Origin: Reticulitermes lucifugus
Taxonomy: Eukaryota; Arthropoda; Insecta; Blattodea; Rhinotermitidae
DNA: 64,000 nt
Direction of reading: 5' to 3'
Assembly (NCBI GenBank): GCA_026260175.1
Contig: JAKCWW010000096.1
Span: 1-64,000 of the forward strand
The notes under the pieces: model-generated
Seen by the model: only the letters and a program-made list of their open reading frames with translations
Database searches by the model: none
What the model was told of the DNA's origin: nothing
In this document: piece after piece, positions 35,443-47,141 of the stretch
Layout of the letters: each line of letters begins with the position of its first letter
Numbering within the stretch: the stretch's first letter is position 1
Translations under genes and position numbers: made by a program

Positions 35443-36320
35443 CAGGGGCATAGTTGGGAGTGGAGCGAGTTATACCGCCGTCCCGGGCGGTACAGTCAAA
35501 GGGGCGGCAAAACGGACGGCAAAATAAATATTATAAATGAAGATATATGATTTTTCACGCCCAACCAATTTTAAATTACTGAGCCGAATACACGGAAATT
35601 CATTAATTAACTGCGAATTTTAAGTTCATAATTTCCATTAACGTGAGAATATAAAATATTTCAACTATTTTGGTAGCATGATAACAAATGATGCAAAATG
35701 TACACATGAAATTAAATCCAGGATTGCCATGGTAAAAGCAGCATTCAACAAGAAGACTCTTTTTACCAGGAAGTTGGACTTAAAATTTAAGGAAGAAATC
35801 AGTAAAATGGTACACTTTGAGCCTAGCTTTGTATGGTCCTCGAGCTTGGATATTTCGGAAGGTAGATCAAAAGAATCTAGAAAGTTTTGAAATGTGGTGC
35901 TAGAAAAGGATGGAGAATATCCATTTGACCGATCGTGTGAGAAATTAAGTTTTACGTAGCACACAAAGTCAAAGAGGACAGGAATATCTACATAAAATAA
36001 GAAGAAGGAATGCTAATTGGATTGGGCGCTTCTTGCATAGAAAGTTCCTTCGAAAACACGTTATTGAAGGAAAGATCGAAGGAAGGATATAAGTGAGGGG
36101 AAGACGAGGAAAAAGACGTAAGCAGCTATTGGACGATCTTAAGAAAATAAGAGACTACTGGAAATAGAAAGTGGAAGCACTAGATCGCACTCTGCGGAGA
36201 ATTCGCTTTGGAAGAGGCTATGGACCTGTCGTAGGGCATACAAGGGAATGAATAAATTTCCATTAGGGGTGGCAATTGTAATTACTCGCCCCAGTCGCCA
36301 AAAGCCTAGCTACGCCACTG
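35443..36320. mobile_element. Non-autonomous hAT element carrying a nested LINE
   Basis: The left end reads CAGGGGCATAGTTGGG and the inverted right end CAGTGGCGTAGCTAGG (12 of 16 identical), a terminus type known for hAT transposons. The flanking octamers gtatcacg (35435-35442) and gtatcatg (36321-36328) differ at one base, which fits the 8-bp hAT target duplication. Subtracting the LINE and its duplication leaves a native element of about 253 bp with no transposase, so it is a MITE-like derivative. Confidence 0.85.
35641..36254 (+). mobile_element. 5'-truncated LINE nested in the hAT element
   Basis: Plus-strand frames show FNYFGSMITNDAKCTHEIKS and RIAMVKAAFNKKTLFTRKLD, and later KRRNANWIGRFLHRK-type and GRRGKRRKQLLDDLKK-type stretches ending in RFGRGYGPVVG, the C-terminus of a non-LTR reverse transcriptase. 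It is bracketed by a perfect 11-bp duplication, aatttccatta, at 35630-35640 and 36255-36265, and ends in a short (GAAT)n-type tail. Frame changes show it is dead. Confidence 0.92.
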
Positions 36321-36944
36321 GTATCATGTAGTTTCATAATAGTCTGTGTACACAATGAATGATTGCTTCACTGTTTAATTGCAAGACAATTAGTTTATTA
36401 CCTGTTACCAGGTGCTTTCTGCATACTTTATACTTTTCCACTATTATTTAACTTCTGTAAGGTTACCTGATACATTAGGAAGCTACTTTTATCATACAAA
36501 CTTAACACAATTCAGATTACATTACACGTTTCTAACTAAATATTTCGGTACGTGAAGCTGTCCTTTATTAGAAAACTTTTGTTCTATTGAGGTATTAAAA
36601 TGAATGTACAGATCGCAGTGTATAAAAATCTCCACAAATTTTCCATCCCCTTCTCAGCAATTAGGGTTTTGAAGTAGGACATTAATTCAAGTATGTATCT
36701 GCTAATGATAATAAAAAATCATATTCCTATAAAATATGGGGTAAACCAAAATTCCTAAAACGTAAGAATACAGTGTATTAAGAAATATATGGGCCTATAC
36801 ATCCAGATCCTGCTACCTTGGGTTTATTTATGCTTATTTGTTTATTTATCATTCTTTATGTAACTCACTTATGTCAAAGGAATAGCTCAGACACTGAGTC
36901 AAGTTATTCTGCGAGTACTTCGGTTTTCCTTTGTAAATATCATT

Positions 36945-37214
36945 GAGGCCGTGCCATGGCTCAGGTGGTTAGTCGCCGACCTCTCACCGCGGAGGGCCGG
37001 GTTCGATCCCTGGTCGGTCCATGTGGGATTTGAGGTGGAGAAAGTGGCACTGGGATTCGACTTTCCCTTGTCAATTTCATTCCACCGGTGCTCCATTAAA
37101 ATGGAAAAGCAGAAAAAACTTCATCATCTTCATTATCTTAATCACAGAGTTGCAAAATAAACCTTCAAGGCCGCGGTGCGTCCGTAGCATCAGCTACGGG
37201 GCCCTTCAATAAGA
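36945..37214 (+). mobile_element. SINE-A copy
   Basis: The only near-complete plus-strand copy of the family. It has A box TGGCTCAGGTGG, B box GGTTCGATCCC and a body ending 'ggggcccttcaataag'. A perfect 10-bp duplication, aaatatcatt, lies at 36935-36944 and 37215-37224. Confidence 0.93.
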
Positions 37215-38603
37215 AAATATCATTTCACCACTGCTTCATATTCATGTTTCATCTCATAGCGACGCCACACAATCTCAGTAACTGAACAGCTGCGATAAAT
37301 ATAACATTTCTCTCTGTCGGACAAATGGGGCTTCTGGAATTCAAGTGCAATATATTGATTTTCTTGAACACGCTAATACAGTGCGTGTAACACAGTGGCT
37401 AGACCGTCGATTTAAGGTTAATCTTTGAGACAAAGCCGCGAGTGTTTTTAGAATAGTTAATAGAATTCATGCAGCAATTTGTCACAACTGCGGTGTGAGC
37501 TTTGAACCCTCAGAATATTTTCCCCTTCTTTCATCAAAGGACCGCCAAGCATTAAATCATTTTTATATAGATCTCATGACCCCTTGAGTGACTCTTTTTA
37601 AGGGAGGGGGTAGAACTCGAATTACGTTTCCTCGTAGAGGGTTCTACCGACACAGCCGCCCCCACATCCGTCACGTGGATACGTAGATGACAAGTGTGAT
37701 TGCGACGTGGAGGTATATTATACAGCAGATCTCATTCCACTGTCTCTTTGGTTTCGCCGTCAGACTTCTCTATGGCGAGAATGGTAAATTTGCCACGGCT
37801 CTGAGATCCAAATGGACCTACTCAGTAGACTAAAGACTGTACTTATATTAGTCTGTTAATCTAGTGCTCAGATCTTTTGATAGAGTAAATAATTTATTTA
37901 TTTTCGTAACCCATAACATATACTACAAACTGTTGATGGTAATTTATATAGCACATAAATCAAATAAATATTTCAAGAAATTGCGTTTTAGGGTACAATT
38001 ACATCACACGAAATCGCAGAAGGAACTGAATCACCTCAAATAAAATTACATATACGTACATGTACATAAAGGCATACGTACGTACTTGTTCAATCTACAT
38101 ACACATAACACACACAAATATACGCACATATAGTCTACATACACTTACACGAACAAAGGTACGAGCCACATAGGCTTACACAGCCTATGTATGGACTTCA
38201 ATGTCAACGTACACGTTGGCTTATGTACATACACGTATGCATACAATTACACGTATGTAACCCATTTAACACGTCTAATCTTATGCCAAATTACATAGTA
38301 TTTTGAAAATAATTCCATACAAAAAAAGGGCATTATAGGCCAGCTCTACAAAGGGTATTACTAAGGAGATCACATAAGCAGCATTAGTTAGGCGAGACAT
38401 GCAACACGCATAGAAGAGATGAGAAATACAAACAGATATTATTGGAAAACCTGCAGAAAGGAGACGATGTCGGAGATCTAGGCGTCGATAGCACGAAATT
38501 AGTAATCTTAATATATGACGTCCCCGTTAGTATATACATGCACGTATATTTCACTCTTGTTCGGTAATTACAGTCACAAACCACATATATATTTTCGACA
38601 CAT

Positions 38604-38645
38604 TAGGCTACCGGTTTCAGCTCTATAGAGCCATCATCAGGCCTA
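38604..38645 (-). ncRNA. Putative hammerhead ribozyme, left arm
   Basis: The minus strand reads TAGGC, CTGATGA, a helix II hairpin GGCTC-TATA-GAGCT, GAAAC, CG, GTA, GCCTA. TAGGC pairs with GCCTA over five bases (helix I). Helix II has five pairs counting a G-U. Helix III is minimal (A-U, C-G, 2-nt loop). One extra U sits between CTGATGA and helix II, which departs from the canonical fold. Confidence 0.45.
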
Positions 38646-38777
38646 TACAGCAACTATGACAATCAAAGTCTATACATTTTTGTAAAAGGAATCCCCTTAT
38701 TTTTTACAATTATATGTATAAAGTAAGGGGATTCCTTTTAGAAAAATGTACAGACTTTGATTGTCATAGTTGTTGTA

Positions 38778-38819
38778 TAGGCCTGATGATGGCTCTATAG
38801 AGCTGAAACCGATAGCCTA
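38778..38819 (+). ncRNA. Putative hammerhead ribozyme, right arm
   Basis: The same motif as in the left arm but on the plus strand. One base differs in the helix III segment (GAAACCGATA), which removes the C-G pair there, so this copy looks less able to fold. Confidence 0.38.
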
Positions 38820-39683
38820 ATGTGTCGAAAATATATATGTGGTTTGTGACTGTAATTACTGAACAAAAGTGAAATATACCGAAATTAGTAAATTGAATTT
38901 CATCGAAATAGGCACGAGGGTGTAAACTGGATTCATCTGACTGAAGAGGGACATATGGGGGTCTTGCAAAGACTGTTGTGAAATTTTGGCCTCAAAAAAA
39001 GAAAAAGAATTTCTTGACGGGCTATGAGGCTATCAACTTCTCGTGAAGTACCCAGCTCCATGGAATTACCCTATCCTTAACCTCATAAACATGTAAGAAA
39101 TTAGTATTAACAACGACGAATTTCTCCCGATGTGTAAGATGAGTGTCATCAGGGCGTCGAGAATTTCATGCCGTGCGGTCCATTTTAATGTGGAGCGTTC
39201 TCTTGCTCTTATATATGTACAGTACACACAAATTAGCATCTTGTCCATTCGACTATAGGAATAGCATGTACGTCGCGATGCCAATAAGCGGCAACGTACC
39301 ATCAAAAGGTAGTAAGTTTGGACGCCCACATGTCTTTATTTCTCACAGACATGGAGCGCCCGCATCCTTGTTTTAACGGACATGTGCGCTCGAAGAAAGG
39401 TCCGGGCCCCGCGGGGCACATAGAACAGAATAACTTCCGTTAAGACCTGCTGTAGCTAAATTTAAGTGCGATAATATTACCCCCGTACCGCCGACTGTGG
39501 GCCAGTATAAACACATGTCACTAGTTCTTATACAATCCTGTTAAATAACCGTACTGATGTACTGACCTTATAATGACACTTCATTAATAGCTATGGCTCT
39601 AGCCATGCAACTGGCACGCTGAGTAATGTTACAACAAGAGTTTTATAATCATTTAGATGGCTCTTGAGAGCTTATGCTCATGA

Positions 39684-39975
39684 TAAAGTATTGTTTTCCC
39701 TGTGTAAGCCATGAAAACAGAGAGCTGAGGTACGGCTTCTCTCATTCTTAATGTCGGCACTATTTGGAGGTTAGTGGTCAGTTTCATGCCCCGATTGCCT
39801 TAATCCAGGAAAAGGACATCCGGTGTCCGTTGACTAGGAGTCTGGGTGGGCCCCAGAGCCGGCTTGGACCTTTTGGAGAAGATAGTCTCTCTTACCCCTG
39901 CCAGGGATCGAACCACGATTTCTCGGCTTTCATCCTGTAACTTAGTATAATGACATCGCTATCCCGGCTCCCGCA
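39684..39975 (-). mobile_element. SINE-C copy
   Basis: The reverse complement starts 'gggagccgggatagcgatg', has B box GGTTCGATCCC, the middle block 'ggctctggggcccaccc' and 'catgaaactgaccactaacc', and ends near the family's 'gggaaaac' tail. It is close to full length. No clear target duplication was read. Confidence 0.85.
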
Positions 39976-41639
39976 GTCCTATAGTGGCACAGCTTAATGA
40001 ACTTCACTCTTATAAACAAACGACGTTCGCGAACTGTACAGATCTTGGCCTCACGTGCAGGTTGTGTGTGAAGTTATGAAGCATATCCATTCCGGCAGGA
40101 GACCACATACAGAAGTGCATCACCATGAACAATTTTTCTATTTTATTTGAATATGTTTAGCCCTTGAAGAGCTGCTGCGCTCGGTCAGGTTGCTCCACCT
40201 GTGTACTGCAGTTTGTTTCACAACCGTCCAGCAGGTAGTTAGTCTCTTGACCCCGAACCGCTCTTACTAAGGAAACACAGGGTCATCATGACGTGAATCT
40301 CATATACATCCAGACACAGTACAGCCATGCACAGAGACAGGGTAAAACCAGGTACAGGGACAGGCCACAACCAGGCGCAGGGACACGGTAGTATCATGTG
40401 CAGGAAGGGACCCGGTAGAGCCAATACTAGGGACAGGGCAGCAGAGACATTTCTCCGGAACTCAAAGCAAGAAACAAGCCTCCGTTTCCCATTGAATTCT
40501 CTCTATATTCAGCTAGCTTCTTAGTCTACAGGTCACTCAAAATGTCTAGATTGATGTAAATTCGAACAAGGTCTCGGGTGCAAAAGTGGAAAATAAAGAA
40601 CTAGCATTCCTATTTTCTAAAGAAGTTGCGAAATTCTTATCACAACTGACAATAAGGCCCAACGGCAATACAACTCTATCACTGCACTCGTGCCTTTGAT
40701 TCCTTGTTATTTTATATAATTCCCAACCACCTATTTTTCTGCTAAAAGGAACAGAGAAGCGCCTATGTGGTAACTTGATTTCTTGGAGGCCAAAAGTAGA
40801 CGAGCATTTTAGTACTATCTGCCCGATATACGTTTATGTTCACTTCATATTCAGCGTGAATGTAATTACAGAGCATTCCCATTTACTAGGTAGGCATATT
40901 AAGGGTGCGGATTGTGATGAAAGTACCAGATGGTTATACCTGTCGCACACACCTCACTAGCGACGAGAAATGAAAGCAGACAATAACACAGCTACCTGAG
41001 CCAGTGTTATGTTTGCATCAAGAGATTAGGCTTGAAATTGGTGAAAGCTTAATAACCAGAACCACATCTATAACACTGACTTCAAAAGGACTGTTTCAGA
41101 CACTCAGTACAGATAATAAGAAAACTTATTATACAGCACAACGATATAAATGAAGATGTATATTTCTCTAAGAACATAAGTGTGTAACTCTCTGTTAGAA
41201 ACGACCAAGAAACAATATGATCATTATTCACAATATAAAAGCAGAAATAAGTTATTATTTCATCCTTTGATGAAAGAAGGAAATTTGGCGAACAGACATA
41301 AAACGAAGTTATGTAGCTGCACCTTTACCTAGTTACGCATGCTTCAACGATAATTGTTCCACGTACGATCCAGCTGTTTCACTATTAGTAGCACAAACTG
41401 TGTAAAGGTTCACGATACAACAGAATAACAGACTTATTTTACTGATTAACATAAGCACGTTGTAACCTTTTTTGCGTCAATTGTTCATTCTGTCTTCGAA
41501 CTAAAGGCAGCAACAACAACAACAACACTTTGAACTCGTTGTGTGTAGTTATAGGCCTACTGCTAAATTCTGATTGTTTCCGCAAAGGCCTACCATCACA
41601 AACAGAGCTGGAGAGACTTGTGATGAGTTAACATTGAGC

Positions 41640-42220
41640 AATGCTTGTGATAAGTCTGCACGAACTATTTTTAATTCGTGACAGAATTTCGATGGGCGTG
41701 TACGTAGTATGTTTATTCCGTGAGGAATTTGTGAAAGAGTTACATGAAGTATGTTTATTCCGTGAGAGAATTGTGATAGGCATAGGCAAAGTGTGTTCAG
41801 TCTGTGACAGAACTGTGATAGATCTACGTGAAGTATGTTTAGTCTGTGAGTGGCTTGTCACAGGCATGTGTAAAGTACGTACAGCCTGTGAGAGAACTGT
41901 GATAGATCTACGTGAAGTATGTTTAGTCTTGTCACAGGCATGTGTAAAGTACGTACAGTCTGTGAGAGAACTGTGATAGATCTACGTGAAGTATGTTCAG
42001 TCTTGTCACAGGCATGTGTAAAGTACGTTCAGCCTGTGAGAGAACTGTGATAGATCTACGTGAAGTATGTTTAGTCTTGTCACAGGCATGTGTAAAGTAC
42101 GTACAGTCTGTGAGAGAAATGTGATAGATCTGTGTGAAGTGAGTTTATTTCGTGAGAGAATTGTTAGAGGCGTATGTAAAGTACGTTCAGTTTGTGAGAG
42201 AACTGTGATAGGCGTAGTTT
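41640..42220. repeat. Minisatellite: 42-bp basic unit with 74-bp higher-order repeats
   Basis: Diverged units of about 42 bp share 'gaagtatgtttattccgtgagagaa'-like cores. From 41857 a 74-bp block beginning gtcacaggcatgtg repeats exactly in register at 41857, 41931, 42005 and 42079. The 14-residue periodic peptides seen in several frames on both strands follow from the 42-bp period and are not taken as a protein. Confidence 0.9.
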
Positions 42221-43307
42221 CTCCCCACGTCCGCCACCTGTTGTTGCTTATCACGAGTATCACTGGCGAGGAAGAAACAGGAAAATGATAAACTTTCGTG
42301 AAATCCATTTTAAAACGTAGGACTCCATAAAACCAGACCTCCTGACCAAATGAATAATATTATCAATATTTCAATGAAGGCTCTGTACCATATGATTAGT
42401 TAACTAGTTATCATTGACAGTGAGTAATCCAATTACTTAACGCAACTTCATTAAGTATGCCGCAAGTCAGCCAGCCCATTTCACTAGGACGTAGCACAAT
42501 AAAATGTTTTACGCAACGCTTCTTTATGTTGACACCACCGCCTCGCTGTGCTGCTTGAAGGATCATGCCCTATATTTTAAATACATGTGAAGGAATGTAG
42601 GGGGGTCTGATGTACAGTGTTTCGTGGGCAGACAAAGACTGTCTTTTCATACTTCAAACGTACATGCTTGTCGGCAAGGTAAAAAGTAGCGGGCCCTGAA
42701 GAAACAATAGCCAGTGACATGCTGATGACGGTTGTGGTATGAAGATTTTACTTCCTTGCACGTTTCCATATCTCAATGATAACAAGCTACTTTCATGGTC
42801 CCATTACGACATTCAGTGAAACAAGTTTCTGTGACATATACCTAGATTTATAAGACGAAAACGTTGTTGTTCCCGATTTTACACTGCATGATCAACTAGT
42901 ACAAGCCGTCTCGCTGGAGAATGTGTCCCAACAGAAGGACTTACCATAAACTGAGTTCCCCATAAACCCTATGAAACCTGGTATAAATAAGACTTTATAT
43001 TGTGCAGTCGTCTGACAACATGGCAACTCAAGTACTCAAGGAATAACGTAGGCCTACGCATGTCTTGAAAACTTTACATCTCGAAAGAAGAGTGATGATT
43101 GCCTTCGTTACCGTAAACAGAAGTTGAGAAGTGGGCAAAAGAGTACTGATAATAGCACAGGAGCAGATATACTGATATGAAATAAAACAGTGTCATCTCT
43201 CCGTCGGATTTACATTTGCAGAACCCAGATATAGACCGGTCATCATAAGCGTAAATACGAGTACGAAGAGGAATCATCATACGCCAGATAGGCCAAGACT
43301 CTCTTAA

Positions 43308-43324
43308 CACACACACACACACAC
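43308..43324. repeat. (CA)n microsatellite
   Basis: About eight CA units a short way upstream of a SINE-B copy. Confidence 0.9.
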
Positions 43325-43358
43325 TACTTTTACGTTTTTAACCATACGATTTAGTCGA

Positions 43359-43627
43359 TCTCAGTGGCCGCGTGGTCTAAGGCGTGGGTCTGTAGCCGTT
43401 CGCTTGCTGGGATTATGGGTTCGAAACCCGCCAGGGGCATGGATGTCTGTCTCTTGTGAATGTTGTGTGTTTTTCAGGTAGAGGTCTCTGCGTCGGGCTG
43501 ATCACTCGTCCAGAGGATTCCTACCGACTGTGGTGTGTCTGAGTGCGATCGTGAAGCCTCGATAACGAGGAGGCCCTGGCCCACTAGCGGCTGTTGCGCA
43601 ATTGGAGGGGAAAAAAAAAAAGAAAAA
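43359..43627 (+). mobile_element. SINE-B copy
   Basis: The head has 'gcgtggtctaaggcg' and GGGTTCGAAACCC. The body matches 14229-14498 and it ends in a pure A tail. Flanking 'gatttagtc' and 'gatttgactc' are a possible but imperfect target duplication. Confidence 0.88.
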
Positions 43628-44250
43628 TGATTTGACTCCTAGGCTAACACAGTCTATGATTGCTAACTGAATGAATAGACCAGCTTTAAATTTCATAGGC
43701 TATAATTGTTATTACATTAAGACATTAAATTAGTTGTTTTTCGTGATAAAACTGGTTTTGTAATACCCCATTAATGTACGTAATAATCTGCTGAGTTACA
43801 AAAGCAGCCTAAGTAGTTAAGCAGTTACACAAACATACATGCACGGTCTAATTAAAGACGTTCAGAGTTGCCTCGTGTTCGTAGTCTGTGGTGCTGTCAC
43901 TCTAAGTCGGGAGTACATGGAGAGATAAACGCTGTAAGAAGCGTCTTTCGTGTCAACACGATCAGGTTAAACAGCCGCTAGCTCGTTGCTTATCTATCGC
44001 TTAATGCAATACCGGGTTTTAACCTAAAATAATATTAGTTATTACAGTAAATTTCTGGGACATAATTTATAAATCCGCACGCATTACAAGTTTGTAAGCA
44101 AGTTATTTTGAAGTGAAGAAAGCAGTTGTGCTGTGTCTGAATATGAATGAATGTCATTAAGAACATTACGAAATTACAAACTTAACGAATGATGGCACTA
44201 ATTAATATGTTTGTACACAAAATTACGAATTTTCTACTGCAACTCTAGGC

Positions 44251-44350
44251 CATGCCATGGCTCAGGCTGTTAGTTGCCGGCCTCTCACAGTGGAGACCAC
44301 TCCATATGGGATTTGTTGTGGCCAAAGCGACATTGGGACAAGTTTCTCTA
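44251..44350 (+). mobile_element. SINE-A 5' fragment
   Basis: It has the A-box part 'ccatggctcaggctgttag' and the following 'ggcctctcacagtggagac', but the B box segment is deleted and only the first part of the body ('tccatatgggatttg') follows. A broken copy. Confidence 0.7.
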
Positions 44351-44548
44351 AGAGTAATTTAGCGTACCCCTCTCAACATCATTCAATCAATGCTTCCTAA
44401 TCATGTACTCACTCACGTATCACCGACGCTCATAATTTTAGCAATGCACAGAGTTTTCTTAATAATAATTCATTTCAATTGCCATTTATTAGCGTGCTAG
44501 TTTAACAGCGCAATTGCCAGTTATAAAACAGGCGCAACATTAATGCGC

Positions 44549-44800
44549 CGATCCCCGTGGCGAGTAGATCTAAGGCGTAGGTCTGCGGCTGCTCGCTTGT
44601 TGGGATTGCGGGTTCGAATCCCTCCGGGGACATGGATGTCTGTCGCTTGGGAATATAGTGCGTTGTCAGGCAGAGATCTCTGCGACGGGCCGATTCCTCG
44701 TACAGAGGAGTCCTATCAAACGTGGTGTGTCTCAACAACAAGGCGGCCTAGGCCTGAGTAGGGCTGTTGCACCACAGGAAGAAAAAAACAAAATAAATAC
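44549..44800 (+). mobile_element. SINE-B copy
   Basis: The head has 'agatctaaggcgtaggtctg' and GGGTTCGAATCCC. The body has 'acatggatgtctgtcgc', 'gaggagtcctatcaa' and 'ggcggcctaggcc', ending in an A-rich tail. It is slightly shorter than the copy at 14229 because of a deletion after 'gtgtgtct'. Confidence 0.88.
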
Positions 44801-44879
44801 AACAAAAATAAAATAAAGACACACAAGTACACAAACATCCCAATATAACAAAAGCAGTAAGTCAGATTTATAATAATAA

Positions 44880-45310
44880 CATTAGTAATAATAATAATAA
44901 TAATAATAAATTTTCCACTTTGGACTCTTGTGAAAGACATATTCGCCTTTGCCCCCGCAGGATTAACGTTTCTGTTGAACTCATATTGTAGGCTAGTGGA
45001 TGCGTTGGTGACGTAGCAGCGAGCCTCCGCCTTCCAGTCGGCATTACTGCAGCAATCGCTGTTTCGGACAGACGTGCTGAGGTCTGTCGATGTTGGTTGT
45101 TCGTAGTCTCGGAGACGGAGCGACAACAACAGGACTGTTTCCAGGCTTCTTGAATATGACGTCGTGTAGATTTGCATACAGATATTTCAGGGCTACTCCG
45201 AAGAAGTAAACGGCAAGCTCCTCTGAAACGTCGGTATTTCAATACTAAGCTACAGGGAGTCATGTTCCAGAAGACTAGAATCTTCATCAGAACAACTGTG
45301 AGAATGTCAC
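44880..45310 (-). mobile_element. Unclassified retroposon-like repeat with (TTA)n tail
   Basis: The minus strand contains a frame reading MKILVFWNMTPCSLVLKYRR and FRGACRL, a stretch I recall from many insect predicted proteins ('VFWxxxPCSLVxxYRRFRGACCLH'), where it is repeat-derived and not a real domain. The element ends on the minus strand in a (TTA)n tract (44881-44910 on plus), which fits a retroposon tail. The 148-codon open frame is therefore not called as a gene. Confidence 0.55.
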
Positions 45311-46589
45311 ACATGTCGCAAGAGAGAATACGGTACTGAATGAGAGCTGAAGGCGGATGGAGGAAAAAAGTTGGGGAAAGGAACCTCCATAGTAGTTCCG
45401 GTAAGGTGGTAGGTAAAGTGGGAAGATACTGTCCGTCTTTAGTATCCAGTCAGACAACAGGTGTAGCGACTATTCGTAATTAAAGTATGCAAAGTGCTTA
45501 TTATTTGTTATTATTTCTATGTATTCTATGGTAGAAATTCTATCTTCTTCAGAAACACTTTAAAAATATATTCGGCTGACTTTATTTTTCATTTAGGAAA
45601 ACGAGAAAAACCACGATGATAGCCACACACGTATCAAGAGCTGGAGGAACATGAAATGTCTACTGTAGACCACCTTAAACTGGCCTATAAAAAAGGTAAG
45701 CAAGTCAACATGGAGCAAGTCAGAAACTACCGAATCATGTCAAAGCACTACTGTCCACCCCTGATTTATTACTTCGCTTATGACGTATACAGTAACAGAA
45801 AGTTTCTGCTGTTCTTGCCCAGTGATTTATCCAATAACAACGACAACGCTAAACAACTGGTTGCGAAGTGCGGGTAAAGGACACACGCTACATCACATCT
45901 TTATATGTCACGGGTTAAAGGTCATCGTCATACTTTGCCCAAGGTTTATTGCAACGACTACTTCTTGAACTTGCAATATATTTCGGCAAGATCGGCCTCA
46001 AGGATAATGGTACATAGTCAGACAGACGAAGTAATACAATGTCGTTAAATAAACACACAGGATTCTTTCAACGACACTTGACAATTCGAGGCGTAGGTTA
46101 AACTGCATGAAGTTACAACACTTTTTCTTGTAGCAGAAAATTAGCTGAGTCCACCTGACTGATGTCCCCCCCCCCCCTTGCGTGTTGCTGACGGTGGTCA
46201 TAGCCCCCTGCGGCATGTCGGTTACGACCCGGTGACACTAGCGACTGTAAGGATGCAATATGATCGCTGGCCGTTGACCTGCTGTCCGCGCGTTATTTCT
46301 TGTGGTCCAGTGGCGTAATTGAGCAACTGGCATACGATGGGTCAAATGTTCGGAGCATTGTCTCACCTGAGTCACTATGAACAAGAGCCGTATATCAATG
46401 TAACAACCACCGAGATGCTGCACTAACGTTTAGACGAAACTGATTTGTGGTACAACGCTTCGTGCTGTTTGATATTCTACTGTATACGATTAGATCTTTC
46501 ACTGCTTTTCAATGCTTATAGTGGAGAATGATGTTTCTATTATTTACTTATCTTTTATTTAGCGACACTGTCAATAGCTCAAACTATAG

Positions 46590-47081
46590 AGCATGAAGTG
46601 TAGAGTGAATAATAGATTGGTAAAATGTCGCAAGTGCTACTTTGGATCAATGAAATATTTTAGTTCAAAGCTGTTGTCACGTAAAGTTAAATGCCTCATT
46701 TATAAAACATTACTTAGGCCAGTACTCACATATGGCTGCTAGACTTGGGCTATGGGTAAACAAGGAGAGAATATTCTTAGATCCTTTGAAAGGAAAGTTC
46801 TACGGATAATATTTGGTCCAGTACTTGAAAATGGATGTTGGAGGAGGCGCAAAACCTCTGAAATATATAAGCTCTATGATGAACATGTTGTGAAATTTAT
46901 TAAGCTTGGGAGACTTAGATGGGCTGGGCACGTGATGAGGATGGAAGAAAGTGACCCTGCGAGGAAAATCCTTTGTACTAAACCAGGAGGGACTGGAGAC
47001 AGAAAAAGAGGCAGACCAAAGTTGAGGCGGTGCGACGAGTTAGAGCAGAACAGAGTTTGGAGAACAGAATCAAAAGAAAGT
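46590..47081 (+). mobile_element. LINE fragment (reverse transcriptase C-terminus)
   Basis: The plus strand reads RLVKCRKCYFGSMKYFSSKL, CLIYKTLLRPVLTYGC, then NILRSFERKVLRIIFGPVLE, FIKLGRLRWAGHVMRMEESD and GDRKRGRPKLRRCDELEQ. This is the best preserved reverse-transcriptase tail of the window, with one stop after LTYGC. It ends where the palindrome at 47082 begins and lacks the final 'W...A..R..WR' segment. No target duplication was found. Confidence 0.9.
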
Positions 47082-47141
47082 AGTTAGATATGATATCAAA
47101 ACCAACAAATGCATTTATTGGTTTTTATATCATATCTAATT
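47082..47141. repeat. 60-bp near-perfect palindrome
   Basis: Twenty-seven of thirty base pairs match around the centre ATGCAT at 47111/47112. It directly abuts the LINE fragment and supplies the stop of its last frame. It may be a fold-back remnant or an insertion into the LINE. Confidence 0.92.

Larger units (their letters stand above)
38506..38879. mobile_element. Fold-back insertion with 159-bp inverted arms
   Basis: Bases 38544-38702 and 38720-38879 are near-perfect reverse complements around a loop of about 17 bp. The insertion including a 38-bp left extension is flanked by a perfect 12-bp direct repeat, cgaaattagtaa, at 38494-38505 and 38880-38891. Each arm carries a hammerhead-like core. 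Inverted terminal units, a long variable-length target duplication and hammerheads together suggest a Penelope-like retroelement remnant, but no reverse transcriptase is present, so the class is inferred. Confidence 0.75.

Noticed and set aside
41641-41976. A periodic frame resembling a 14-residue repeat protein
   Set aside because: The periodicity comes from the 42-bp minisatellite, several frames on both strands look alike, and the 74-bp higher-order unit breaks the frame.
46300-46345. hAT-like terminus (ccagtggcgtaattgagc)
   Set aside because: It resembles the CAGTGGCGTA ends of the element at 35443-36320, but I found no second end or 8-bp duplication, so no element can be delimited.
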